Shown: positions 8,291 to 15,933, counted from the stretch's first letter. The stretch: 28,598 bases of DNA from Bacteroidota bacterium (GCA_022711195.1 JAKLFN010000004.1:1-28598); one strand, 5' to 3'. Notes: a model not told the origin generated them from the letters alone. Made by a program: numbers and translations.

Positions 8291-9328
8291 TTATTTAGAA
8301 AGTTTTTTAACTGAATTTACAAATGCATGGATGTTTTCATCCTTTACGTCGGGGGGCATCCCTCCGCCTGCCGACCATATTATCTTATCATGAATTTTTA
8401 TCTCGCCGAAAGCTTTTTTCACAGCATTCTCAACATCTGATGGATTACCGGATCCAAGGACATCCCTGGCCGGTATGTTTCCCACAAGAATTACATCGGG
8501 ACCGGCCAGTTCTCTTATCTCTCCCATAGAGTGGTTAAAGGAGAAGTTGAACATATTGATGCCAATCTCCCCGAGGTTTTTTGCAGTTATCAGGCCATCA
8601 GCATCATTATGAAGGAACCGGGCTTTAGCTCCGGTGGCAGAAAAGATCCTTTTCATATAAGGCATGACGAACTCGCTGAACTCAACTTCACCGACAAACC
8701 CGATAATGTCATCGAGTATCAGAACCCCGTCTATTGAAGGAAAGCACTCTTTCTGCCAGGAAAGCCAGTCGCAGATAAAATCAGTGATTTTCTTAAGCAG
8801 CTTATGTGATCCTTCCGGGTCCATTGTAAGTGAAAGCATGAATTCTGTTGTTCCCATCAGGAAGCTGGCAATGTTCAAAGGTCCCCTTGCTACAGCAAAT
8901 CTTATCTGATGATCGGCATCGAGTATTGCTCTCTGATTGTTTCTCAAACGGTTTATCATAAAGGGGAGCATACCGTCAGTTCTGACATTTGGCTGTTGCA
9001 GCAGATCGGCTTCTGAAACATCTCTCAGCACCTTGTCGGCATGAGGAAATCCCTTCTCAAAATAGACCATTTTTGCCCCGAAGGCTGATGGTTCGGTGCA
9101 CATGCCATACTCTGACCAGAACCCGGGAAGGAACCATATACCGGGAAAAGTATTTATTGCTTTCAGATTCGATTTCATCCACAGTTCGTCGGATGTATAG
9201 TAATCGATAGTTGAGATACCATACCATCCGGGGATCCAGGGAGAGTCAATTATAAAACCTGAAGGCTGATACGACAGCTTTTTCCCGTCGATCATAGCTG
9301 CCAGGTCATTCCATAATGAATTACGCAT
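8291..9328 (-). CDS. Uroporphyrinogen decarboxylase (URO-D)-like protein
   Basis: This 345-residue cytoplasmic protein has the URO-D/methyltransferase TIM-barrel pattern: an N-terminal PGFWSEYGMCTEPSAFGAKM, RFAVARGPLNIASFLMGTTE, DGVLILDDIIGFVGEVEFSE, ARFLHNDADG, and GNIPARDVLGSGNPSDVENA. The closing IWSAGGGMPPDVKDENIHAF is typical of the superfamily. It is unlikely to be the haem enzyme HemE: it lies in an exported catabolic-looking cluster with no haem genes nearby. The superfamily also includes corrinoid-dependent methyltransferases, but the place where MtaA-type enzymes carry a zinc-binding HxC motif reads HND here. It is the first gene of the cluster; 118 bp with no clear gene or promoter separate it from gcvP. 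Substrate unknown. Confidence 0.8.
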   Translation of the reverse strand: MRNSLWNDLAAMIDGKKLSYQPSGFIIDSPWIPGWYGISTIDYYTSDELWMKSNLKAINTFPGIWFLPGFWSEYGMCTEPSAFGAKMVYFEKGFPHADKVLRDVSEADLLQQPNVRTDGMLPFMINRLRNNQRAILDADHQIRFAVARGPLNIASFLMGTTEFMLSLTMDPEGSHKLLKKITDFICDWLSWQKECFPSIDGVLILDDIIGFVGEVEFSEFVMPYMKRIFSATGAKARFLHNDADGLITAKNLGEIGINMFNFSFNHSMGEIRELAGPDVILVGNIPARDVLGSGNPSDVENAVKKAFGEIKIHDKIIWSAGGGMPPDVKDENIHAFVNSVKKLSK

Positions 9329-9446
9329 GTTTTTTCCTGTTAAGATAAAAAAATCAGAAATAAAAATAAGCAGAAATATTTATTAGGAATGTCTCTGGCA
9401 GTTAATAAAGTTTAAATATGTCACTTACTGAGTAGGATGACCTTTC

Positions 9447-12317
9447 CTATAACCTGTAAGCTTCAATCGGATCGCAGGTGCAAACAAGATTCCTGTCGCC
9501 ATAACCGTCATCGATCCTGCCTACAGATGGCCAGAACTTATTTTCTTCAATCCATTTTAGCGGGAAGGCAGCTTTCTGCCTGTCGTACTTATGATTCCAC
9601 TCATTGGAGGTGATAACCTTTACCGTGTGAGGTGCATTGTGAAGCACATTATCATCCTTATCAGCCTTACCGTCCTTCACATCCTGAATCTCCTGCCAGA
9701 TCGATTTCATGGCATCAATGAACTTATCAAGCTCTCTCAGCGATTCCGATTCTGTAGGTTCCACCATCAATGTTCCGTGGACAGGGAAAGACAATGTCGG
9801 AGCATGGAATCCGTAATCCATCAGGCGTTTCGCAATATCTGCTTCTGTGATCCCGGCTTCTGCTTTGAAATTACGGCAGTCGAGGATCATCTCATGAGCA
9901 ACAAATCCATTGGTTCCCGTATAAAGCGTTTTGAACCATTTTTTCAGCGATGCTGCAATATAGTTTGCATTCAGTATCGCATATTTTGTCGCTTCAGTCA
10001 GGCCATCGGGGCCCATCATCATGACGTAGGCGTGCGAAATAGTCAGCACATGTGCGCTGCCGAAGGGGGCCCCGGCAACAGCTGTTGTCGCATGGCTGCC
10101 TCCAGTTTTTACCAGCGGATGTGAAGGAAGGAACTCAGCCAGCTTATCGTTAACAAGAATCGGTCCCATACCTGGTCCGCCTCCGCCATGAGGGATTGCA
10201 AACGTCTTATGCAAGTTGAGGTGACATACGTCGGCGCCTATCCTGCCCGGACTGGTTAGTCCTACCTGGGCATTCATATTGGCACCATCCATATAGACCA
10301 GTCCGCCGTTTGAATGGATAATTCCTGCCATTTCAATTACAGCTTCCTCAAATACTCCGTGAGTGGAGGGATATGTTATCATGAAGCCTGCCAGGGCTGA
10401 CTTGTGTTCTTCAGCTTTCTTCCTGAGATCTTCAACATTTATGTTTCCTTTATCATCGCATTCAACAACTACTACATTCATACCGGCCATCACCGCGCTG
10501 GCCGGATTTGTTCCATGTGCCGACGAGGGTATCAGTACAACATTCCTGCCGGCGTCATTCCTGGTCATGTGATACTCCCTGATGACCATCAGCCCTGCAT
10601 ATTCGCCTGCAGCGCCGGAATTAGGCTGGAACGAAACAGCCGAAAAGCCTGTGATCTCCTTTAGGGCTTCGCCAAGCTCATCCATAAGGCTGTAGTAGCC
10701 GAGAGCCTGATCTTTCGGCACATAAGGGTGGATATTTGCAAACTCAGGCCAGCTCATTGCAAACATCGAAGCAGCAGGATTCAGCTTCATCGTACATGAG
10801 CCTAGAGGTATCATGCAATGTGTCAGAGAGAAATCCTTACGCTCAAGCATCTTGATATAGCGCATCATCTCTGTCTCGCTGTGGTAACGGTTAAAAGCCG
10901 CTGCTTTCAGGAAATCAGATTTTCTGAGGAAGGTGTCAGGTATGCATATGCTGTCGCACAATGAAGAAGCAGTCTTACTTGCTTTGCCCGATGCTTCTGC
11001 AAATATTCCGAGTACCTTATTTATTTCTTCCAATGATGTAATCTCATCGGTGCTTATACTTGCCGTTGACTCATCGGGATAGAAGAAATTAACAGCTGCA
11101 GATTCTGAAAGCTCCCTGATTTTTTTTGTCTGTTCCTTTGATTTCAGATTTATTCTCAAAGTGTCAAAGAAGATACTGTTAACCTGGTCATAACCAAGAT
11201 CCTTAAGTGATTTGTTCAGGGTACATGCTGCCTGGTGAATATGTGATGCAATATTTTTTATTCCACGAGGACCGTGATACTGGGCATACATGCCGCTCAT
11301 TGTTGCCAGCAGGGCTTGCGCGGTGCAGATATTTGATGTTGCCCTTTCGCGTTTTATATGCTGTTCCCTTGTCTGCAGGGCCATTCTCAGAGCCGTATTG
11401 CCCTGGGCATCTATTGAAACGCCGATAATTCTTCCGGGCATGCTTCTTTTTAGTTCATCTTTTGTGGCAAAGAAACCTGCATGAGGACCTCCGAAACTCA
11501 TGGGAAGGCCGAAGCGCTGGTTTGATCCAACCACAATATCAGCACCCCATTCTCCGGGAGGTGTCAGCAGGGCAAGACTCATCAGGTCGGCGGCAACACC
11601 CAGGAGGGCTCCGGCACCATGAACCTTTTCTGCAAGGCTCCTGTAATCCCTCACCTGTCCGGAGGCTGCAGGATATTGAACGATGGCTCCGAAGAAACCT
11701 GCATCAAAAAGGGCTTCATCATATCTGCCGGTTACCAGTTCAATACCTAACGGGTTTGACCGTGTTTCGATTACATCGAGTGTCTGCAGGAACATATCCT
11801 CATCGACAAAGAACTTATTTGCACCTGCTTTCACTGCAGCCCTCGACCGTGCGTTATACATCATTATCATTGCCTCGGCAGCGGCTGTCGACTCATCGAG
11901 CAGTGATGCATTGGCGATCTGCAAGCCTGTAAGGTCGATGATCATTGTCTGGAAATTGAGAAGAGCCTCAAGACGGCCCTGCGAAATCTCAGCCTGGTAA
12001 GGTGTATAGGAGGTGTACCACGATGGATTTTCGAGAACATTCCTTATCACCACCGGAAGAGGTGCAACACCATAATAACTCTGACCAATAAATGACCTGA
12101 ACATTTTGTTCCGGGAACCAAGCTCCCTGAGATGATTAAGATATTCATATTCGCTCATGGCAGCAGGAAGCCTTAGAGGCTTCTCAAGACGTATCTTTGA
12201 GGGGACTGTTTTGTCGATCAGCTGGTCGAGAGATTCCACATCGATAACTTTGAGCATACCAGGGATCTCCTCCGCCCGGGGACCATTATGACGGTTAACG
12301 AATTTATCTGTAGTCAT
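9447..12317 (-). CDS. gcvP: Glycine dehydrogenase (aminomethyl-transferring), P-protein
   Basis: This 956-residue protein is the full single-chain P-protein of the glycine cleavage system. It decarboxylates glycine with pyridoxal phosphate and passes the aminomethyl group to lipoyl-GcvH. The N-terminal half (FVNRHNGPRAEEIPGML, FIGQSYYGVAPLPVV, YTPYQAEISQGRLEALLNFQ) and C-terminal half are both present and uninterrupted. The PLP-binding lysine is K704 within HLNLHKTFAIPHGGGGPG; the FMITYPSTHGVFEE and LIPSSAHGTNPASAVMAG blocks are also intact. GcvT, GcvH and Lpd are not in the window, so the system is dispersed. It starts 58 bp after the MBL hydrolase stop; I saw no glycine riboswitch there. 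Its methylene-THF product links it to Fhs at 21814-23484. Confidence 0.97.
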   Translation of the reverse strand: MTTDKFVNRHNGPRAEEIPGMLKVIDVESLDQLIDKTVPSKIRLEKPLRLPAAMSEYEYLNHLRELGSRNKMFRSFIGQSYYGVAPLPVVIRNVLENPSWYTSYTPYQAEISQGRLEALLNFQTMIIDLTGLQIANASLLDESTAAAEAMIMMYNARSRAAVKAGANKFFVDEDMFLQTLDVIETRSNPLGIELVTGRYDEALFDAGFFGAIVQYPAASGQVRDYRSLAEKVHGAGALLGVAADLMSLALLTPPGEWGADIVVGSNQRFGLPMSFGGPHAGFFATKDELKRSMPGRIIGVSIDAQGNTALRMALQTREQHIKRERATSNICTAQALLATMSGMYAQYHGPRGIKNIASHIHQAACTLNKSLKDLGYDQVNSIFFDTLRINLKSKEQTKKIRELSESAAVNFFYPDESTASISTDEITSLEEINKVLGIFAEASGKASKTASSLCDSICIPDTFLRKSDFLKAAAFNRYHSETEMMRYIKMLERKDFSLTHCMIPLGSCTMKLNPAASMFAMSWPEFANIHPYVPKDQALGYYSLMDELGEALKEITGFSAVSFQPNSGAAGEYAGLMVIREYHMTRNDAGRNVVLIPSSAHGTNPASAVMAGMNVVVVECDDKGNINVEDLRKKAEEHKSALAGFMITYPSTHGVFEEAVIEMAGIIHSNGGLVYMDGANMNAQVGLTSPGRIGADVCHLNLHKTFAIPHGGGGPGMGPILVNDKLAEFLPSHPLVKTGGSHATTAVAGAPFGSAHVLTISHAYVMMMGPDGLTEATKYAILNANYIAASLKKWFKTLYTGTNGFVAHEMILDCRNFKAEAGITEADIAKRLMDYGFHAPTLSFPVHGTLMVEPTESESLRELDKFIDAMKSIWQEIQDVKDGKADKDDNVLHNAPHTVKVITSNEWNHKYDRQKAAFPLKWIEENKFWPSVGRIDDGYGDRNLVCTCDPIEAYRL

Positions 12318-12375
12318 ATATTTGATTTTTTAGTTTAACAATTTTAGTGTGTCACTGTTCGCAGGACAGTCTGAT

Positions 12376-13011
12376 TCACGAAAAATACGGGTTATTTTTC
12401 AGCTCATCGCCGATAGTTGTTGCTTCACCATGCCCCGGATAAACGACTGTTTCCGGAGGCAGGACAAATAGTTTCTCACTGATGCTTTTTACCAGTGTAT
12501 CATAATCGCCGCCACGGAGGTCTGTCCTCCCAATACTTCCTGAAAAAAGAGTATCACCGGTGAGAACCACCTTTTGCTTCTCACAGTAAAATGCAAGGCT
12601 TCCCGATGAATGTCCGGGCACAAGAAGAGCTTTCAGTTCGGTATTTCCGAAAGTGACAGTATCCCCGTCATCAATAAGGCCTGATGGTTCCGGGGGGATT
12701 TCCATTTTCATTCCAAAAACAGATGCTATATGTACTGAATCATTCCTGTTACCCTCTTCTTCAGCATTACAAAGGAGGGGTGTTTTATATTTTTCGAGGA
12801 ACATTTTGTTGCCGAAAATATGATCGAGATGACAATGAGTATTTAAAAGCAAAACAGGAGTGAGATTTTTACTCTCTATAAAACCGGTAAGCTTTTCAAA
12901 TTCAGTCCGGTTATAGCATCCGCAATCAATTACTGCGCATTGCCCTGAGCTATCGGATAATATATATGTATTTACCTCTATCGGAGAAAAGATAAGTTTA
13001 AATACTTCCAT
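12376..13011 (-). CDS. MBL-fold metallo-hydrolase, glyoxalase II-like
   Basis: This 211-residue cytoplasmic protein has all metallo-beta-lactamase-fold metal motifs: HCHLDH at residues 59-64, VPGHSSGSLAFY, LTGDTLFSGSIGRTDL and a final VYPGHGEATTIGDE. Length and motif spacing are closest to the short glyoxalase II-like (YcbL-type) hydrolases, which cleave thioesters. The C-terminal glutathione-binding domain of true GloB is missing, so the natural substrate is unclear. It starts 2 bp after the pcm stop, so the two are probably translationally coupled, and gcvP follows 58 bp later. Confidence 0.9.
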   Translation of the reverse strand: MEVFKLIFSPIEVNTYILSDSSGQCAVIDCGCYNRTEFEKLTGFIESKNLTPVLLLNTHCHLDHIFGNKMFLEKYKTPLLCNAEEEGNRNDSVHIASVFGMKMEIPPEPSGLIDDGDTVTFGNTELKALLVPGHSSGSLAFYCEKQKVVLTGDTLFSGSIGRTDLRGGDYDTLVKSISEKLFVLPPETVVYPGHGEATTIGDELKNNPYFS

Positions 13012-13013
13012 AT

Positions 13014-13664
13014 TCAGTTATCATTTACCGTTCCTTTAAGCATCGGAACGAATACAAAGCTGCCGTGATCGCTGTATTTGAACGAATCTTCTCCGTCGCG
13101 TACAACAAGTGTCATAACCTGGAGATCGCTGCCGCCGACCGGCGCAACGAGCTTCCCCCCGGTTTTGAGCTGATGCAGGAGTGTTTCAGGGATCTCTTTT
13201 ATGGCAGCAGTAATAATAATTCCGTCAAAAGGCCCGTATTGTGGTTTCCCTGCATGTCCGTCGCCATAGAAAAAATCGACTGAATAACCAAGTCCTGAGA
13301 GAGTGTGTTGTGCCTTGAGGTATAGTTCCCTGAACCGTTCGATAGTATATACTTTTGCTCCGAGTTCTGCAAGCACGGCTGCCTGGTAGCCCGATCCGGT
13401 ACCTATCTCAAGTATTTTATCTCTCTTTTTAACTTTAAGAAGAGAGCTCTGAACAGCCACGGTATAAGGTTGAGAGATAGTCTGACCTGATGATATTGGA
13501 AAAGCTTTATCGACATAGGCATGTATAAGGAATGCCGGATCCATGAAAAGATGTCTGGGAACAGCGTCTATTGCTCTTAACACCTCCTCATCAGTAATAC
13601 CTTTCTTCCGGAGTTCAGCCACCAGCTTCTTTCTTTTTCCTCGGGCTTCAAAATCATCGATCAT
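13014..13664 (-). CDS. pcm: Protein-L-isoaspartate O-methyltransferase
   Basis: This 216-residue SAM-dependent enzyme methylates isoaspartyl residues in damaged proteins, starting their repair. The diagnostic stretch SSGQTISQPYTVAVQSSLL at about 58-76 is followed by SAM motif I (ILEIGTGSGYQAAVLAELGA, about 84-103). Later it has FDGIIITAAIKEIPETLLHQL and the LVAPVGG motif. Length matches the family. It leads a probable pcm-MBL pair on the minus strand. A TATTTTTG box on the minus strand at 13694-13701 could serve as its -7 element. Confidence 0.95.
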   Translation of the reverse strand: MIDDFEARGKRKKLVAELRKKGITDEEVLRAIDAVPRHLFMDPAFLIHAYVDKAFPISSGQTISQPYTVAVQSSLLKVKKRDKILEIGTGSGYQAAVLAELGAKVYTIERFRELYLKAQHTLSGLGYSVDFFYGDGHAGKPQYGPFDGIIITAAIKEIPETLLHQLKTGGKLVAPVGGSDLQVMTLVVRDGEDSFKYSDHGSFVFVPMLKGTVNDN

Positions 13665-13693
13665 AGGAAATCAGGGGCATCAGGTTGAGGAAA

Positions 13694-13701
13694 CAAAAAT
13701 A
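13694..13701 (-). promoter_or_regulatory. Candidate -7 box of pcm promoter
   Basis: The minus strand reads TATTTTTG, an exact TAnnTTTG match, about 30 bp before the pcm ATG. The -33 box at 19-bp spacing is poor. The A/T-rich setting makes chance matches likely. Confidence 0.3.
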
Positions 13702-13786
13702 GAAAAAATGTTACACAGGAATCAGGAATGATATCATAGTGTATAAAAAAACTTTATCTTCATAAATCAGAGGTTTAACAGTGCTT

Positions 13787-14422
13787 ATGTCAGAATTTCC
13801 GGAAGAAAAGAATAAAAAGGTGCAGAACAGAAGCCCCATATTTTATGAGCCTGTAAAGAGGGTTTTCGATATCTCTTTTGCCCTGGTGTCAATAATTCTT
13901 TTAAGTCCATTTCTTTTACTTCTTGTTCTTTTCATCAGGATATCAGGCGGAGGTCCGGTAATATATAAACAGGACAGGATAGGTAAGAGAGGTGTTCCGT
14001 TTTCGATATACAAATTCCGGTCGATGGTATATGATGCAGAACACGGGGTTCCTCTTTTATCAGGGAACCATGAAGAAAGGATAACCCGGACAGGTCGGTT
14101 TCTGAGGAAATACCGTATCGACGAGATTCCCAACCTGTTCAATGTCATCAAGGGTGAAATGTCGGTTGTAGGCCCGCGGCCGGAACGACAGTACTTTATT
14201 GAACAGATAATGAAAAGGAATCCTTCGTATGGTGAACTTCAGGGTGTGAGGCCCGGGGTCACCTCCTGGGGACAGGTAAAATACGGTTATGCCTCGAATG
14301 TCGATGAGATGCTCGAGAGGCTTCATTATGATCTTTACTATATGAAACACAGGTCGTTATGGTTTGACCTGAAGATCATTTTCTGTACAGTAGGAACTGT
14401 TCTGCGAGGCAGGGGGGTGTGA
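13787..14422 (+). CDS. Exopolysaccharide-type sugar transferase (polyprenyl-phosphate sugar-1-phosphotransferase)
   Basis: This protein of about 211 residues is a short monotopic sugar-phosphate transferase that loads the first sugar phosphate onto undecaprenyl phosphate at the inner membrane. It has the juxtamembrane KRVFDISFALVSIILLSPFL helix, then the signature GGGPVIYKQDRIGKRGVPF, IYKFRSMVYDAE, LRKYRIDEIPNLFNVIKGEM and SVVGPRPERQYFIEQ, all conserved. It lacks the extra N-terminal helices of WcaJ-type enzymes. I prefer the ATG at 13787 over the GTG at 13781, which adds only two residues. No glycosyltransferases, flippase or other capsule genes are adjacent, so it is an orphan here. Confidence 0.9.
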   Translation: MSEFPEEKNKKVQNRSPIFYEPVKRVFDISFALVSIILLSPFLLLLVLFIRISGGGPVIYKQDRIGKRGVPFSIYKFRSMVYDAEHGVPLLSGNHEERITRTGRFLRKYRIDEIPNLFNVIKGEMSVVGPRPERQYFIEQIMKRNPSYGELQGVRPGVTSWGQVKYGYASNVDEMLERLHYDLYYMKHRSLWFDLKIIFCTVGTVLRGRGV

Positions 14423-14457
14423 GGGCGAAGGGCGAAGGGCACAGGGCACAGGGCGCA
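14423..14457. repeat. Heptanucleotide tandem repeat at convergent junction
   Basis: Five contiguous 7-nt units: GGGCGAA twice, GGGCACA twice, then GGGCGCA. The array begins directly at the stop of the sugar transferase and abuts the 13-bp inverted repeat that follows. GGGCACA is the reverse complement of the TGTGCCC unit at 2411-2424. Confidence 0.75.
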
Positions 14458-14499
14458 GCTCCCAAAAATGCGGAAGCTATTGGAAGATTTTTGGGAGCT
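14457..14499. terminator. 13-bp perfect inverted repeat, probable bidirectional terminator
   Basis: Arm AGCTCCCAAAAAT at 14457-14469 and its exact reverse complement ATTTTTGGGAGCT at 14487-14499 enclose a 17-nt loop. The element lies between two convergent stops (sugar transferase and ORF6N gene), 8 bp from the latter. The A/T-rich inner ends give partial U-runs on either strand. It could also be an end of a mobile element, but no second copy is seen. Confidence 0.5.
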
Positions 14500-14506
14500 G
14501 AGGGGA

Positions 14507-15055
14507 TTATTGTTTATTCTTTTCCGACGATTTAAACCCTTTTACCTGGACAGGTTTCTTGGTATCATGCTTCTCGATCAGTTCATCGAGGTAATAGAAG
14601 ACGAGTTCTATGTTCTTGTCCTGATTGGTAAGTTTCTTCTTTATCTCTTCAATTTCAAGCCTTATACTCATGTTATCCATCAGGATCTCCCGGACTTTAG
14701 TAAATACACGCATTATCTGGATGTTTACCTTTATGGCTCTTCCACTGTTAAGCACGCCTGATAACATTGCAACGCCCTGCTCGGTAAACGCATATGGAGG
14801 TCTTCGACGGCCACCCCAACTTGATCTTCCAATCTGGAATACCAAGATATCGAACTCCTCCTTTGTAAGCTGGAACATAAAGTCTTCCGGAAAGCGGTCA
14901 ATATTACGTTTTACCTGTTCATTTAACCTGCGTGTTTCAACATCATAAAGTTCTGCCAGATCTTCGTCCAACATCACTTTCTTATCCCTGATCAGATAAA
15001 TCTTGCTTGTTATAATTTCATCAGGTATAGCCAGTTGATTGCTCCCTTTTGCCAT
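14507..15055 (-). CDS. ORF6N-domain DNA-binding protein
   Basis: This 182-residue protein has an ORF6N domain over about residues 8-95: IITSKIYLIRDKKVMLDEDL, then AELYDVETRRLNEQVKRN, IDRFPEDFMFQLT, and SSWGGRRRPPYAFTEQGVAM. A region rich in basic and hydrophobic residues (GRAIKVNIQIMRVFTKVREIL) leads into a C-terminal coiled-coil-like part (RLEIEEIKKKLTNQDKNIEL). ORF6N is a phage antirepressor-type DNA-binding domain common as scattered single genes in Bacteroidota. It probably regulates transcription or is a relic of a mobile element. Its upstream region holds the 27-nt palindromic array and a tyrosine-recombinase remnant, with no ordinary gene between. The biological role is unknown. Confidence 0.88.
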   Translation of the reverse strand: MAKGSNQLAIPDEIITSKIYLIRDKKVMLDEDLAELYDVETRRLNEQVKRNIDRFPEDFMFQLTKEEFDILVFQIGRSSWGGRRRPPYAFTEQGVAMLSGVLNSGRAIKVNIQIMRVFTKVREILMDNMSIRLEIEEIKKKLTNQDKNIELVFYYLDELIEKHDTKKPVQVKGFKSSEKNKQ

Positions 15056-15076
15056 ATGATCTATGTTTGTCGTTTG

Positions 15077-15084
15077 TAAATTTA
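15077..15084 (-). promoter_or_regulatory. Weak -7 box candidate for the ORF6N gene
   Basis: TAAATTTA matches TAnnTTTG in seven of eight positions on the minus strand, 22 bp before the ORF6N ATG. If used, the first palindrome of the 27-nt array (centre 15108) would cover the -33 region. There is no convincing TTTG at the right spacing, so this is tentative. Confidence 0.22.
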
Positions 15085-15094
15085 CTTATTTAAT

Positions 15095-15229
15095 CTTGAT
15101 GTCGCATTTTGCGATATCAAGTTCGTATTTGCCTGATTTCATGTTTTATTGGATATCACAATTTGTGATTTCCAACTTGAGGTCACAATTTGTGATATCA
15201 AGTTTGAGGACGCAATTTGCGACCTCCAT
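15095..15229. repeat. Palindromic tandem array, 5 x 27 nt, upstream of the ORF6N gene
   Basis: The stretch is exactly five 27-nt periods. Periods 1, 3, 4 and 5 (15095-15121, 15149-15175, 15176-15202, 15203-15229) are each near-perfect palindromes centred on TCACAA-T-TTGTGA or TCGCA-nnn-TGCGA. Full arms pair over 10-13 bp with one or two mismatches. Period 2 (15122-15148) has lost the pattern. Positions 10 and 18, which face each other in the palindrome, are G and C in periods 1 and 5 but A and T in periods 3 and 4, so changes keep the pairing. On the minus strand the array is also open as two tiny in-frame ORFs with a 9-residue repeat (15229-15146 and 15142-15086). It ends 2 bp from the recombinase stop codon. 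Confidence 0.85.
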
Positions 15230-15231
15230 TC

Positions 15232-15366
15232 TCATCTGAGAGGATGGAAAAGCTCAAGCTGCTCTGTCAGGTCCGTCAGATCATGCCTACGGTAACTCTC
15301 GATGCTCCTGATGCTCTTATGTCCTGCCATATAATGAACCTGACGTATTCGGCATTGTAATCCTTT
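15232..15366 (-). pseudogene. C-terminal remnant of a tyrosine recombinase/integrase
   Basis: The minus strand reads ...RIRQVHYMAGHKSIRSIESY followed by RRHDLTDLTEQLELFHPLR and a TGA stop at 15234-15232. This is the C-terminal end of a phage-type integrase: the box with the conserved His (AGHKSI) and the catalytic Tyr (IESY), then the typical tail ending FHPL. About 40 codons remain. Upstream the frame meets a TGA at 15372-15370, and the sequence there belongs to the stop of thpR, so the N-terminal and core parts (including both catalytic Arg boxes) are gone. There is no credible start codon. It marks a past integration or excision at the 3' end of thpR. No other gene fits the 309-bp gap between ORF6N and thpR. 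Confidence 0.75.
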
Positions 15367-15922
15367 ATTTCAAACCATATTTCCCGATTTCCAGATATTC
15401 TGGTCCTGCCGGCTGCAATATGCTCTCGTAAAGAATTACTTCACTGACATTGACATCCTGGATCTTTATATCACTGAATTTCTTAACAACTGACCTCAGA
15501 TCATCAGGATTATTTACTGACCTTATCCTTCCCAGCGTCAGATGAGGTCTGAATGCCCTCTCCTCCAGCCTGAATCCTGAACCTCTTAAACGCGATACAA
15601 GAGCACCCTGAAGTTCATTCAACCGGTCACAAGGCTCTATACCTGCCCACAAAACACGGGGATCATCGAAATTCCGGAACACCCCTGTCCCCCGGATGCT
15701 GAAACCCCACTCCCCATAACCCTGGCAACCCTCCCGGAGTATTGCTGACACCGTTTTAATCTTATCATCTTGGGTATTTCCCAGGAAAACAAGTGTCAGA
15801 TGCATGTTGGAAACACTTGTCCAGTTAATCCGCTCCGATCTCAATCCCGCCCTTAGCGAACTGATAATGCCGGAAAGGGTCTCTCCGGGGATAATCTTTA
15901 CTGCGATAAATATCCTTTTCAT
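15365..15922 (-). CDS. thpR: RNA 2',3'-cyclic phosphodiesterase (2H family)
   Basis: This 185-residue cytoplasmic 2H phosphoesterase hydrolyses 2',3'-cyclic phosphate ends of RNA; older names call it 2'-5' RNA ligase. Both HxTx motifs are present, HLTL at residues 41-44 and HLTL at 127-130, with the usual MKRIFIAVKI first strand. The open frame continues upstream to an ATG at 15994, but that would add 24 residues unlike the family and overlap the DUF4294 gene; the ATG at 15922 starts exactly at the conserved first strand. DUF4294 ends 11 bp upstream on the same strand. A recombinase remnant abuts the 3' end. Confidence 0.93.
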   Translation of the reverse strand: MKRIFIAVKIIPGETLSGIISSLRAGLRSERINWTSVSNMHLTLVFLGNTQDDKIKTVSAILREGCQGYGEWGFSIRGTGVFRNFDDPRVLWAGIEPCDRLNELQGALVSRLRGSGFRLEERAFRPHLTLGRIRSVNNPDDLRSVVKKFSDIKIQDVNVSEVILYESILQPAGPEYLEIGKYGLK

Positions 15923-15933
15923 CGTTGTCGTTA

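Noticed and set aside
8291..9328. HemE of haem biosynthesis
   Set aside because: Neighbours are catabolic, no other haem genes occur, and sequence blocks fit the wider URO-D-like superfamily instead.
9591..10124. Long open frame opposite gcvP
   Set aside because: It lies wholly inside the conserved gcvP coding region and has no recognisable domain.
12318..12375. Glycine riboswitch upstream of gcvP
   Set aside because: The 58-bp gap is too short and shows no paired glycine-aptamer core.
15095..15229. CRISPR-like array
   Set aside because: The units abut each other with no unique spacers and each unit is itself a palindrome; no cas genes are present.
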